From ASV31 sp965229765 (lineage in GTDB: Bacteria > Pseudomonadota > Alphaproteobacteria > Rhodobacterales > Rhodobacteraceae): a stretch of 64,000 nt of DNA. Shown in pieces: positions 1 to 9,117 of the stretch. The stretch is from assembly GCA_965229765.1 (NCBI GenBank), contig CBDDJT010000004.1, forward strand, positions 124,001 through 188,000, read 5' to 3'. Each line of letters opens with the position of its first letter. Positions within the stretch are counted from its first letter, which is position 1. Made by a program: the position numbers and the translations under genes. Below the pieces are notes generated by a model. The model made no database searches, was not told the origin of the DNA, and saw nothing but the letters and a program-made list of their open reading frames with translations.

Positions 1-1516
1 GCAAACCGTCTGTTCCGGCCATGGTGGCAAGCCCCAGGTCGGACACCACGAACCACTGCGTCGCGGCGGGGCTGTCATAGGGATCTGCCCCGGGGATTGC
101 GGCGCGCAAAGCATAGATTCCGGGCTCCAGCACGCCTGCGACCTCGTCCATCGGCAAACGCGTGGTCATGTCCTCGTTCAGGCGCAGGGCCACGTCGCCG
201 CTGCCCTCCCAGACGGTGGTGGCCATGCTGTCGCCGAAATAGCCTTCTTCCCAGGCTGACAGGGGACGACCAAAGTATCCGTCCTGCACGGCGTTCAGGA
301 TCGCGCGGTCGCTCACACGACGCAGTGTCAGGTCCACCTTGTCGATGTTGACCGTGACAATGGGCAGCGCGATCTCGCCCGTGGCGGGCAAGACGTAGGA
401 GCGGCCAGGAAACCGGACCTGCGGTGCGCGGTCGCCGACGTAGATGTTCAGCGCCACGCTTCTTGAAAGCACTTCGCCAGAGGCGGCAGGAAGGCCTTCG
501 CGCAGGGTAAGCTGATAGCGAGTGCCGTGGTTCACACCCTCGACGCACAGGCGGCGCTGGTCGGCATCGACGGACAGGTTCGCGGCTGGAAGCTGCACGT
601 AGGGTGCATAGTCCACCCCTGCCTGCACAAGGTCTTCCGAGAATTCGGCGCAGATACGCGGGATCGCGGCATCGCTGTCGACCTGGTGTGAGACCACGCG
701 GAAACCGTGGCGCGCGACGGCCCGCTCCAGCATCGCAACGGTGTCGTCGCGCGGCGCAAGCGACTGGGCCAGCCGCAGCGCCGGGATCGACAGGCGTCCG
801 CGGTCCAGTTCCTCAAGCGCGTCCGACATGACGATAAGGGCGTTTGCCCGCATGGGCCCGCTATCCGCCCTCAGGTACGCGTTCACCGACGCCTGAAGCG
901 CACCGCGCCGATACGTCGCCTGCTCCGAGCGGTCGTCGCTGCGGATGCCCAAAGCAAGCCTTGCATACTCGGTCCAATGGTCCGGCGCATCCGTCAGCAC
1001 CGTGGCGGCACCCGTAAAGCGGTAGGCTGCCAGCGGGTTGCCCTGGGCTCGTGCCTCGATCGCGGCCTGCAAAAGCTCTGCGGCCGTCCACTGGCCGGGA
1101 ATATGCTGGTTGGTCAGTTCAAGCGCCTGCTCGCGGGCCTCTGCCAGATCGTGTTCGCCAAGAAACTCCAGCAACTCGGCCGCGCGCGTCTCCCCCCGCA
1201 GAACATCGGCCGGCAAGGCGGTCAGAACCCGGCCGGACAGCGCGCCCTCATAGGCGGTCTCCTCGCCGATCCCGGACTTGGTAAAGCAGGCGCTGGACCG
1301 CGTGTTGAAGGTGAACGCCAAGCAGCGGTCATCGGCCAGGCAGGCGGCCTCGCAGGCCCGCAGTGTCGTATCGAAAAGCGATTGCAGGTCGCCCCCGGGA
1401 TAGTCCACGTCGCGCGTCAGGGCCAGGCGGCGGTCGGGCACCGCCGTATCGGCCAGAACGGAACCGGCCAAGACAGACAAGGCCAGGGAAACGGACAAAG
1501 CTAAGGCGGCGCGCAT
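1..1516 (-). CDS. alpha-2-macroglobulin family protein, N-terminal part (runs off left edge)
   Basis: These are the first 505 residues of an exported protein that continues beyond the window. The ATG follows an AGGAGAAG ribosome site. Residues 1-22 form a signal peptide, and cysteines at 55, 59, 65 and 77 suggest a PAN/Apple-like module. Near the visible C-terminus the motif TQWFVVSDLGLA matches the segment that precedes the macroglobulin domains of bacterial A2M proteins of the YfhM type. Such proteins are thought to trap proteases in the periplasm. The thioester region lies outside the window, so the trapping chemistry cannot be judged. The family call rests on the overall pattern and the linker motif. 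Confidence 0.78.
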   Translation of the reverse strand, partial: MRAALALSVSLALSVLAGSVLADTAVPDRRLALTRDVDYPGGDLQSLFDTTLRACEAACLADDRCLAFTFNTRSSACFTKSGIGEETAYEGALSGRVLTALPADVLRGETRAAELLEFLGEHDLAEAREQALELTNQHIPGQWTAAELLQAAIEARAQGNPLAAYRFTGAATVLTDAPDHWTEYARLALGIRSDDRSEQATYRRGALQASVNAYLRADSGPMRANALIVMSDALEELDRGRLSIPALRLAQSLAPRDDTVAMLERAVARHGFRVVSHQVDSDAAIPRICAEFSEDLVQAGVDYAPYVQLPAANLSVDADQRRLCVEGVNHGTRYQLTLREGLPAASGEVLSRSVALNIYVGDRAPQVRFPGRSYVLPATGEIALPIVTVNIDKVDLTLRRVSDRAILNAVQDGYFGRPLSAWEEGYFGDSMATTVWEGSGDVALRLNEDMTTRLPMDEVAGVLEPGIYALRAAIPGADPYDSPAATQWFVVSDLGLATMAGTDGL

Positions 1517-1649
1517 CTTCTTCTCCTGCAGACTGGCCCGGTCATGGTCGCACAGGGCGGCTTGGGGTGGCAACGATTCCCCTTACGCGGTTAAGGCGCT
1601 GTTCAATTCGCCATGCCACCCTGCCATCGGACGCGTGGTGGAGCATGGA

Positions 1650-3875
1650 ATGACGGAACCCGATCTTCTGGCGCGCGAACGGCGGGCGCGGCTGGCGGCG
1701 GAACGGTTGCTTGAACTTAAACAGGCGGAACTACATGACGCCAACCGGCGGCTTGCCGCCCACGCCCGCGCGCTTAGCGACGAGATCGTGGAAACGCGCG
1801 AGGAAACAGAGACCCTGAAGGAGCGTACTTCGGACGCGCTTGTTCGGCTGGAAACCGCCAACGCCCAGACGATGATCGCCGAACGGCGGCTGTGGCAATC
1901 GGTGCAGACCATCCGCGACGGATTCGCCGTCTGGGACACGTCGGAGGTGATGATCGCCGCCAACGCCGCCTATCTCGAACCCTTCGACGGGATGGAGTGC
2001 GTGGGCCCGGGCATCAGCTATGCCGAGATGCTGCGCATCGTGGTTGCAGAAGGCATAGCCGATCTGGAAGGCACCCGCCCGGATGTCTGGATCGAGGCGA
2101 TGCTTACCCGCTGGCGAAGCGACCAGATCGGCGACCGGGTGATCCGTCTGTGGTCCGGGCAATCGATCCAGTTGACAGACCGGCGCGCAGATGGTGGCGA
2201 CACGGTGTCGCTCGCGCTCGATATCACGGACCGCGTCCGGTACGAGGCGGAACTGAAAGAGGCCCACCGCAAGGCAGAGGCCGCAAGCCGCGCAAAGTCC
2301 GCCTTTCTCGCGAACATGAGCCACGAGATCCGGACGCCCATGAATGGCGTGGTCGGCATGGCGGACCTGCTGGCAGACACCGCGCTGGACGACGAACAGC
2401 GCCTTTTCGTGGAAACCATCAAGACGTCGGGCGAGGCGCTTCTGACCCTTATCAACGACGTGCTGGACTATTCCAAGATAGAGGCCGAGAAGCTGACGCT
2501 TCACCCAGAGGCCTTTGATCTCGAACGCGCCATTCACGAAGTTATGCTGCTTATGCGTCCCTCTTTGCGGGATGGTGCGGTAACGCTCGCGGTGGACTAT
2601 GACATCTTCATGCCAACCCGCTTTGTGGGCGATGCGGGCCGGGTGCGACAGATCCTGACCAACCTCGTGGGCAACGCTGTCAAGTTCACGCAGAAGGGTC
2701 ACGTCCTGGTCCGTGTGGTGGGCTTTCCAGATATGGCGGGTGGCGGCCAGTGCATCCGCTTGTCTGTGGAAGATACCGGCGTCGGCATCCCGTCCGACAA
2801 GGTCGATCACGTCTTCGGAGAGTTCAATCAGGTCGAGGACGAGCGCAATCGCAGCTTTGAAGGCACCGGGCTGGGGCTTGCGATCACCAAGCGGCTGGTC
2901 GGGCTGATGAAGGGCGACATATGGGTAGAGTCCGAACCTGGTGTCGGCTCGTGCTTTGGCATATCGCTGACGCTGCCGGTGGACGAGGATGACAGCCCCC
3001 CGCTGGCGCAGATTCCCGGCGGGGTCGGGCGGATCCTGATCGCGGACGCGCAGGACACCAGCCGTCTGATCATGACACGGCAGGTAGAGACGCTGGGCCT
3101 GACAACTGTCGCCCTGCCGACGTTCGCCGCCTTGTCCAACGCAGCGCCGGCGCCCGGTGACGTCGTCGTCCTTGACGGGGGGCTTTCAAACGGTCCAGCC
3201 AGTGCCGTCCAGGGTCTGCGCGACGCCGGCTTTGCAGGGCCGATCCTGCTTTTGGCGAATGCGCCCCTGTCCGCCGGCACGGTCAATGGCGTTGATGCGG
3301 TTCTGGCCCGCCCCTGCCGGCGCCGCGAATTCCTTGCCGCGCTCGCCCAGGCGGCCCGGCACGCCGTGTCCGAACTGGCGGGCGAAATGGCAGGGCCAAC
3401 GCACCCGCCGCCGCCGGACCGGTCTCCCCCGTCCGACGCGGCGGTCGGCCCGCGGCCGATGCGCATCCTGGCCGCCGAGGACAACCGCACGAACCGGCTG
3501 GTCTTTGCGAAGATCGTGAAGGCACTGGATGTCGACCTGACCTTCGCCGAGAACGGTCAGCAGGCGATCGACGCCTATGCCGCACTGCCGCCGGACCTGA
3601 TCTTCATGGACATCTCGATGCCTCAGGTGGACGGGATCGAGGCCACGCGCCAGATCCGCGCACGGGCCGAGGCACAGGGCCTGCCGCGCCCGCGCATCGT
3701 GGCCATGACGGCTCATGCACTGGACGGCGATGCCGAGGCGCTTTTGGCAATGGGGCTGGACAGGGTGCTGACAAAGCCACTGAAAAAGGCCCGGATCCTG
3801 CAAGAAATCGGCGCTGCGTGCCCCCCCGCCTGCCGCCCGCCCCTGCCCGAGGCTGAAAGCACGGCCGCAGAATGA
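1650..3875 (+). CDS. hybrid sensor histidine kinase with C-terminal receiver
   Basis: A 741-residue soluble hybrid kinase. Residues 1-90 are a charged coiled coil. A PAS-like segment follows (about 85-190), then HisKA with the H-box SHEIRTPMNG (H225), an HATPase domain with N-box ILTNLVGNAVKFT and G-boxes DTGVGIP and GTGLGLAIT, a degenerate receiver-like stretch (about 470-570), and a true C-terminal receiver with phospho-acceptor D654 in LIFMDISMP and the lysine in VLTKPLKK. I chose ATG 1650 because GGAG lies just upstream; an in-frame GTG at 1635 is possible. No membrane segment is seen, so it probably senses a cytoplasmic signal. It overlaps the next gene by 4 nt, so the two are likely translated together. 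Confidence 0.9.
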   Translation: MTEPDLLARERRARLAAERLLELKQAELHDANRRLAAHARALSDEIVETREETETLKERTSDALVRLETANAQTMIAERRLWQSVQTIRDGFAVWDTSEVMIAANAAYLEPFDGMECVGPGISYAEMLRIVVAEGIADLEGTRPDVWIEAMLTRWRSDQIGDRVIRLWSGQSIQLTDRRADGGDTVSLALDITDRVRYEAELKEAHRKAEAASRAKSAFLANMSHEIRTPMNGVVGMADLLADTALDDEQRLFVETIKTSGEALLTLINDVLDYSKIEAEKLTLHPEAFDLERAIHEVMLLMRPSLRDGAVTLAVDYDIFMPTRFVGDAGRVRQILTNLVGNAVKFTQKGHVLVRVVGFPDMAGGGQCIRLSVEDTGVGIPSDKVDHVFGEFNQVEDERNRSFEGTGLGLAITKRLVGLMKGDIWVESEPGVGSCFGISLTLPVDEDDSPPLAQIPGGVGRILIADAQDTSRLIMTRQVETLGLTTVALPTFAALSNAAPAPGDVVVLDGGLSNGPASAVQGLRDAGFAGPILLLANAPLSAGTVNGVDAVLARPCRRREFLAALAQAARHAVSELAGEMAGPTHPPPPDRSPPSDAAVGPRPMRILAAEDNRTNRLVFAKIVKALDVDLTFAENGQQAIDAYAALPPDLIFMDISMPQVDGIEATRQIRARAEAQGLPRPRIVAMTAHALDGDAEALLAMGLDRVLTKPLKKARILQEIGAACPPACRPPLPEAESTAAE

Positions 3876-4360
3876 CGGCGCGGGCGCCAATCCCAAGCTT
3901 TACGTCGAAGCGCCCTCATGCCACCCATGAGGCCATGCAGAATGAAAAGGGCTTTCGTCCCCGCGCCCTTGGGGAAATCGCTATCCGTTGTGCCGATCTC
4001 GACGCCATGACGACATTCTATACCGATGTCATCGGCCTGACTCCGCTTGCAGGAAACTACGCCCCGCACATCCGCTTTCTGCGTGTCGCAGAGGGCGTGG
4101 CCGGGCACACCACGGTCCTGGCCCTTTTCGCGGACGGCACAGAGTTCGCGGCCGGGCGGGGCGGATCACTACATCACCTCGCGCTGTCGCTTCCGCGCGC
4201 CGAACTAGACGCGGTGTGCGCCTGGTACGATCGAATCGGCCAACCCTACGACGTTCAGGATTTTCCATGGATCGGCTGGCGCGGCGTCTTCACCCGTGAC
4301 CCAGAAGGCAACACGGTCGAGCTTGTGGCCTACGACGCCTCGCTCAAGACGTCCGACTGA
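3872..4360 (+). CDS. VOC (glyoxalase/bleomycin resistance) family protein
   Basis: A protein of up to 162 residues with the beta-alpha-beta-beta-beta layout of the vicinal oxygen chelate fold. IAIRCADLDAMTTFYTDVIG opens the fold, HHLALSLP carries a likely metal-binding histidine, and RDPEGNTVELVAYD carries the C-terminal glutamate. The substrate cannot be read from the sequence. The frame opens at ATGA, overlapping the histidine kinase stop. ATG 3935 (MQNEKGF) is an equally good start that would trim 21 non-conserved residues. Its 3' end overlaps the convergent yaaA gene by 31 nt. Confidence 0.8.
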   Translation: MTARAPIPSFTSKRPHATHEAMQNEKGFRPRALGEIAIRCADLDAMTTFYTDVIGLTPLAGNYAPHIRFLRVAEGVAGHTTVLALFADGTEFAAGRGGSLHHLALSLPRAELDAVCAWYDRIGQPYDVQDFPWIGWRGVFTRDPEGNTVELVAYDASLKTSD

Positions 4361-5127
4361 TCCGCGCCGCGCAGGAAGACCCAGCGGTCGCCCTCGCTTG
4401 TCCCCGGCTGGAACGCATAGCCGCCCAGGTCGAAATCCTTCAGCCCCTCGGGATCGGTCACGCGCCGCTCGACGATGAAGCGCGCCATGCTGCCGCGCGC
4501 CTTCTTGGCGAAGAAGCTGATGATCTTGGGCGTGCCGCCGCGATCCTCCATGAACACCGGCTCGATCACCCGCAGCTTCAGCGCCTTCGCGTCCACCGCG
4601 CCAAAATACTCCTGGCTGGCGCAGTTCACCAGCGTGTCGGACCCCACCGCCTGCGCCGCGTCGTTCAGCGCCCGGGCTGGTGCGTCGCGCCAGAAATCGT
4701 AAAGGTTCGTGCCCCGTCGCGTCTTCAGGCGGCTGCCCATTTCCAGCCGGTAGGGCTGGATCGCGTCCAGCGGCCGCAAGACCCCGTAAAGACCGGACAG
4801 GATGCGCAGGTGATCCTGCGCATAGTCCAGCGTTTCGGCATCCAGAGACCCCGCCTCCAGCCCCTGATAGGTGTCTCCGGCGAACGCCAGCACGGCGGGC
4901 TTGCTGTTGTCCGGCGTCGACTGCTCCTGAAACTGGCGAAACCGGTCACGGTTCAGCCGCGCAAGATCGTCGGACAGGTCCATCAGCGCCTTCAGCTGGG
5001 TCAGCGTCAGCTGCCGCGCATGGGACGCAAGCCGGTTGGCCTCTGCCTGGAAGGCGGGTTCGGTCGGGGCGATCCCCGGCACCGGGGACAGGTCCAGCCG
5101 CTTGGCGGGCGAAATCACGACGAGCAT
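4330..5127 (-). CDS. yaaA: peroxide stress protein YaaA (DUF328/UPF0246)
   Basis: A 265-residue protein with the family start MLVVISPAKRLD and the conserved YRLEMG, LVNCASQEYFGAVD and FFAKKARGSMARF segments, at usual full length. E. coli YaaA limits free intracellular iron during peroxide stress and binds DNA; the same role is inferred here. It lies 63 nt downstream of recQ on the same strand and may share its transcript. Its last 31 nt overlap the end of the convergent VOC gene. Confidence 0.92.
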   Translation of the reverse strand: MLVVISPAKRLDLSPVPGIAPTEPAFQAEANRLASHARQLTLTQLKALMDLSDDLARLNRDRFRQFQEQSTPDNSKPAVLAFAGDTYQGLEAGSLDAETLDYAQDHLRILSGLYGVLRPLDAIQPYRLEMGSRLKTRRGTNLYDFWRDAPARALNDAAQAVGSDTLVNCASQEYFGAVDAKALKLRVIEPVFMEDRGGTPKIISFFAKKARGSMARFIVERRVTDPEGLKDFDLGGYAFQPGTSEGDRWVFLRGADQSDVLSEAS

Positions 5128-5190
5128 CGGCAGTCATTCCTTCCTTCTACTGTCGTCGAACCTAGCCAGCCGGGCGCCGGGGTCCAGTGC

Positions 5191-7227
5191 CTAGGCCCCA
5201 TGCAGCACATCGAGGAACGCGGGCCCGAACCTCTCGGCCCGCCGTTCCCCAAGGATGGCGGTCAGCCCGCCCAGATCGCGCGGGCGCATGTCGGCCACCC
5301 GCGCCAACTGTGCGGCGGAACAACTGACGGGCTTGTCCATACCCTTGGGGCCGCGCGCAAGGTCAGCCTGAACACGAAGAAGTTGGTCGTAGATCTCTCC
5401 GGCGGCTTGTCCCGCCAGCTTGCGGCGGGCCGGGTGCAGCTCTGCCACCGCGCCCGCGATAACCAGCAGGAAGGCATCGCCGTAACGCTCCAGCTTCTTC
5501 GCGCCGACGCCGGACACCCGTGCCATCTGGTCAAGGTTTTCCGGCCGCCGTTCGGCCATCTCGATCAGCGTGCGGTCGGGAAAGATGACATAGGCGGGGA
5601 CGCGCGCGGCCTCTGCCAGCGCGCGCCGCTTGGCCTTGAGCGCGGACAGAAGCGGCGCGTCTTCGTCCGACACCAGCGCCTTGACGGCGGGACGGCGGCG
5701 GGCGGCGGCGATGCTGTCGCGCCGCAACAGGATGCTGGCCTCGCCGCGCAGGATCGGTCGGGCGGCGTCGGTCATGCGCAGCGCGCCGTGGCGTTCGGGA
5801 TCGGGCCGCAACAGGTCGTGCCCCATCATCTGCCGCAGCACGGCCTGCCAGCCCCGCCGATCGAACTCGCGCCCGACACCATAGGTCGGCAACTGGTCGT
5901 GCCCCCGCGCGGCCACCTTGTCTGTCATGGTGCCGGTTAGGATGTCGATAATGTGCCCGGCGCCGAACCATTCGCCCGTGCGAAGGATGGCGGACAGGGC
6001 CTTTTGCACCGCTTCAGAAGCGTCGAAACTGTCGGCGGGAGTATCGCACAGGTCGCAATGCCCGCAGGGCTCGGCGCGTTCGCCGAAATAGCCAAGCAGG
6101 GTCTGGCGGCGGCAAGTCAGCGACTCTGCCAGCCCCAGAAGCGCGTTCAGCCGCACATGATCGGCCGCCTTGCGTTCGGGTGGCGCCAGCCCTTCGTCGA
6201 TCTGGCTGCGGCGAAGGCGGATGTCGTCGGGGCCGTAGAGCGTCAGTGTTTCGGCCGGAGCGCCATCACGCCCGGCGCGCCCGATCTCCTGGTAGTAGGC
6301 CTCGATGGACTTGGGTAGATCGGCATGGGCAACCCAGCGGATGTCGGGTTTGTCCACGCCCATCCCGAAGGCAACCGTTGCCACAACGATCAGCCCGTCC
6401 TCTGTCTGAAAGCGCCGCTCGACCTCGCGACGGGCCTCTGGCTCCATCCCGCCATGGTAGGCGCAGGCTGACAGGCCGACCTCGTTCAGCGCGCCGGCCA
6501 GTGACTCTGTCTTGGCGCGCGTGCCGCAATAGACGATGCCGGATTGTCCCTTGCGCGCCGTCGCAAAGTCGAGGATCTGGCGGCGGGGTCCGTCCTTTAC
6601 AGCGAATGCAAGGTGGATGTTCGGCCGATCGAAGCCGCGCAGGAAAACATCCGGGGACCGTCCATCGAACAGCCGTGCGACGATCTCGTCGCGCGTTTCG
6701 GCATCCGCCGTGGCCGTGAAGGCGGCCAGCGGCACCCCCAGCGTGCGCCGCAGTTCGCCGATGCGCAGGTAATCGGGGCGGAAGTCATGGCCCCACTGGC
6801 TGACGCAATGCGCCTCGTCCACGGCAATGGCGGTGACGCCAACCCGACGCAACAGGTTCACGGCCCCGCCCGAAGCCAGCCGTTCGGGCGCCATGTAAAG
6901 CAGCTTCAGTTCGCCGGCGTCCAGTGCACGAAAAACGGCGTCAGTTTCCTCTTCGGTATTGCCAGACGTCAGCGCCCCAGCGGCCACGCCCGCCTCGTGC
7001 AGCGCGCGCACCTGATCACGCATCAATGCGATAAGCGGAGAAATGACGACCGTGACGCCTTCGCGGCACAGCGCCGGAAGCTGAAAGCAAAGCGATTTGC
7101 CACCGCCTGTCGGCATGATCGCCAGAACGTCGCGGCCGGCCGCGACGGCTTCTACGACCTCGGCCTGTCCCGGGCGGAAATTCTCGAAGCCAAAGACGCT
7201 GGAAAGCAGCGCGCGTGCACGGTCCAT
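5191..7227 (-). CDS. recQ: ATP-dependent DNA helicase RecQ
   Basis: A 678-residue superfamily-2 helicase of typical length. Walker A is PTGGGKS (K44), and the DEAH box sits in AVDEAHCVSQWGHDFRPDY, the aromatic-rich loop typical of RecQ. Helicase motif VI is QEIGRAGRDG. An RQC zinc site follows, with cysteines in CGHCDLC, and then an HRDC domain containing RVSGVGAKKLERYG. RecQ unwinds DNA 3' to 5' in recombination and fork repair. It lies downstream of the YggT gene and upstream of yaaA, all on the minus strand. Confidence 0.97.
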   Translation of the reverse strand: MDRARALLSSVFGFENFRPGQAEVVEAVAAGRDVLAIMPTGGGKSLCFQLPALCREGVTVVISPLIALMRDQVRALHEAGVAAGALTSGNTEEETDAVFRALDAGELKLLYMAPERLASGGAVNLLRRVGVTAIAVDEAHCVSQWGHDFRPDYLRIGELRRTLGVPLAAFTATADAETRDEIVARLFDGRSPDVFLRGFDRPNIHLAFAVKDGPRRQILDFATARKGQSGIVYCGTRAKTESLAGALNEVGLSACAYHGGMEPEARREVERRFQTEDGLIVVATVAFGMGVDKPDIRWVAHADLPKSIEAYYQEIGRAGRDGAPAETLTLYGPDDIRLRRSQIDEGLAPPERKAADHVRLNALLGLAESLTCRRQTLLGYFGERAEPCGHCDLCDTPADSFDASEAVQKALSAILRTGEWFGAGHIIDILTGTMTDKVAARGHDQLPTYGVGREFDRRGWQAVLRQMMGHDLLRPDPERHGALRMTDAARPILRGEASILLRRDSIAAARRRPAVKALVSDEDAPLLSALKAKRRALAEAARVPAYVIFPDRTLIEMAERRPENLDQMARVSGVGAKKLERYGDAFLLVIAGAVAELHPARRKLAGQAAGEIYDQLLRVQADLARGPKGMDKPVSCSAAQLARVADMRPRDLGGLTAILGERRAERFGPAFLDVLHGA

Positions 7228-7316
7228 GGGCCTGCCGTCATTGTGGTTTACTGCTCGTCAGAGGTCAGTGTTCCACATGAGGATTCGGTGAACAAGGCCG
7301 CGAACGCGGCGCGGCG

Positions 7317-7604
7317 TCAGACGAAGGCGTAGGCGTTGTTTATCAGGACGATCCGAATGGCATACACGGCGATCAGCGCCACCAGTGGCGCCAGGTCCAG
7401 CCCACCCATGTCGGGCAGGAACCGCCGGATCGGGCCATAGATCGGCTCCAGCAGCTTGTTCAGCCCGTACCAGATCTGCGCGACGAACTGCTGGTGCAGA
7501 TTCAGCACCTGGAAGCTGATGAGCCAGCTCATGATAATGTGGACGATCATGATGAACCAGACCACGTCGAGGATCAGAAGGAGGATCTGGATTATCGAGG
7601 TCAT
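7317..7604 (-). CDS. YggT family membrane protein
   Basis: A 95-residue integral membrane protein with two hydrophobic segments (about residues 3-28 and 68-90) joined by the family motif LEPIYGPIRRFLP. YggT proteins are linked to cell-envelope or osmotic functions and often lie near division genes; the mechanism is unknown. I chose ATG 7604 (MTSIIQI), which follows an AGGCAC stretch; an upstream in-frame ATG at 7640 would add 12 unconserved residues. It is 89 nt upstream of recQ on the same strand. Confidence 0.9.
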   Translation of the reverse strand: MTSIIQILLLILDVVWFIMIVHIIMSWLISFQVLNLHQQFVAQIWYGLNKLLEPIYGPIRRFLPDMGGLDLAPLVALIAVYAIRIVLINNAYAFV

Positions 7605-7736
7605 GTGCCTGTCCGGGTCTGGTTGCGTCAGGCCAAACACCTAAGCGCGGCTCCCCCCGCTGGCAAGCCAAAGGGTCACACGGCGGTTGCAACTGTTTGC
7701 GCATAACGCTTCTATCCGCGCAACCGCACCAGGGGC

Positions 7737-9116
7737 ATGACCATGGACACCATTCCGCAAAGACGGCGCATCTGGGGCTGGATGATGTTCGACTGGGCAA
7801 GCCAGCCCTACAACACCTTGCTGCTGACCTTCATCTTCGGGCCGTTCTTCGCCGAAATGGTGATCGAGAACCTGACCGCCGCCGGGATGGACGCCAACGC
7901 CGCGCGGGCAGAGGCACAGGCCTATTGGGGCTACGGCCTGACCACGGCGGGGCTTCTGATCGCCGTGATTGCCCCCGTGCTGGGATCGATTGCGGATTCC
8001 ACCGGGCGCAGGATGCCGTGGATCCGGGTGTTCTCGGTGCTTTACGTGGTGGGCGCGGCGGGGCTGTGGCTCATGGCGCCCGGCAGTTTCAGCATTGTCC
8101 TTGTCCTTTTCTTCTTCGGCCTGGGCCTGATCGGGATGGAGTTTGCGACGATCTTCACCAACGCCCTGTTGCCCTCGCTTGGCAGCAAGGCCGAGATCGG
8201 GCGCATCTCGGGCTCTGGCTGGGCGTGGGGTTATCTGGGCGGTGTGGTGGCGCTTGCCATCATGTTGCTGCTCTTCGCGGAGAACGACGCCGGCGTCACC
8301 TTCATCGGGATCGAGCCATTGCTTGGCCTTGATCCTGCCGCACGCGAAGGCACGCGCTTTGTCGGGCCATTCACGGCCGCATGGTTCGCCATCTTCATGA
8401 TCCCCTTCTTTCTTTGGGTAAAGGAAACTCCGGGAACTTCCGCCAGCGGTGCCAGCATCGCGGCCGGTCTGTCCGATCTGTTGGTCACGATCCGCGGCCT
8501 GCCGCGGCGCGTGTCGCTGGCGGCCTACCTTGGCTCGTCCATGTTCTATCGTGACGCACTGAACGGGATGTACACCTTCGGCGGCATCTACGCGCTTGGC
8601 ATCCTTGGGTGGAGCGTGGTGGACATCGGCGTCTTTGGGATCATGGCCGCGATCACCGGCGCGATTTTCGCCTATATCGGCGGGCGCGCCGACAGCGCCT
8701 TCGGCCCCAAGCCGGTGATCGTCGTGTCGATCCTGGTTCTGATCGGCGTGGCAATCACCATCGTCGCCATCTCCCGCGAGGCGGTGTTCGGCGTCGCGCT
8801 GGCGCCGGGTTCTTCGCTGCCTGACATTCTGTTCTATGTCTGCGGCGCCCTGATCGGGGCCGCGGGCGGTGCGTTGCAAGCGTCAAGCCGCACGATGATG
8901 GTGCGCCAGGCCGATCCCGCCCGCATGACAGAGGCCTTCGGTCTGTACGCTCTGGCGGGCAAGGCAACGTCCTTTCTTGCGCCCGCGCTGATTGCCATCA
9001 CCACAGACCTGACGGGCAGCCAGCGTCTTGGCGTGACCCCGCTGATCGCCCTTTTTCTCGTCGGGCTGGTTCTGCTAGTGTGGGTGACACCAGACCGCGA
9101 GCACGAAGGAGCGTAG
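7737..9116 (+). CDS. MFS transporter, UMF1/Atg22-like family
   Basis: A 459-residue transporter with about 12 membrane segments. The N-terminal WGWMMFDWASQPYNTL motif and APVLGSIADSTGRR (loop 2-3) are typical of the UMF1 family, related to yeast Atg22. The conserved ALQASSRTMMVRQADP segment lies in the C-terminal half. The substrate is unknown, although eukaryotic Atg22 exports amino acids from the vacuole. The gene is divergent from the YggT gene and sits 1 nt upstream of mepA, suggesting one operon. Confidence 0.88.
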   Translation: MTMDTIPQRRRIWGWMMFDWASQPYNTLLLTFIFGPFFAEMVIENLTAAGMDANAARAEAQAYWGYGLTTAGLLIAVIAPVLGSIADSTGRRMPWIRVFSVLYVVGAAGLWLMAPGSFSIVLVLFFFGLGLIGMEFATIFTNALLPSLGSKAEIGRISGSGWAWGYLGGVVALAIMLLLFAENDAGVTFIGIEPLLGLDPAAREGTRFVGPFTAAWFAIFMIPFFLWVKETPGTSASGASIAAGLSDLLVTIRGLPRRVSLAAYLGSSMFYRDALNGMYTFGGIYALGILGWSVVDIGVFGIMAAITGAIFAYIGGRADSAFGPKPVIVVSILVLIGVAITIVAISREAVFGVALAPGSSLPDILFYVCGALIGAAGGALQASSRTMMVRQADPARMTEAFGLYALAGKATSFLAPALIAITTDLTGSQRLGVTPLIALFLVGLVLLVWVTPDREHEGA

Positions 9117-9117
9117 G

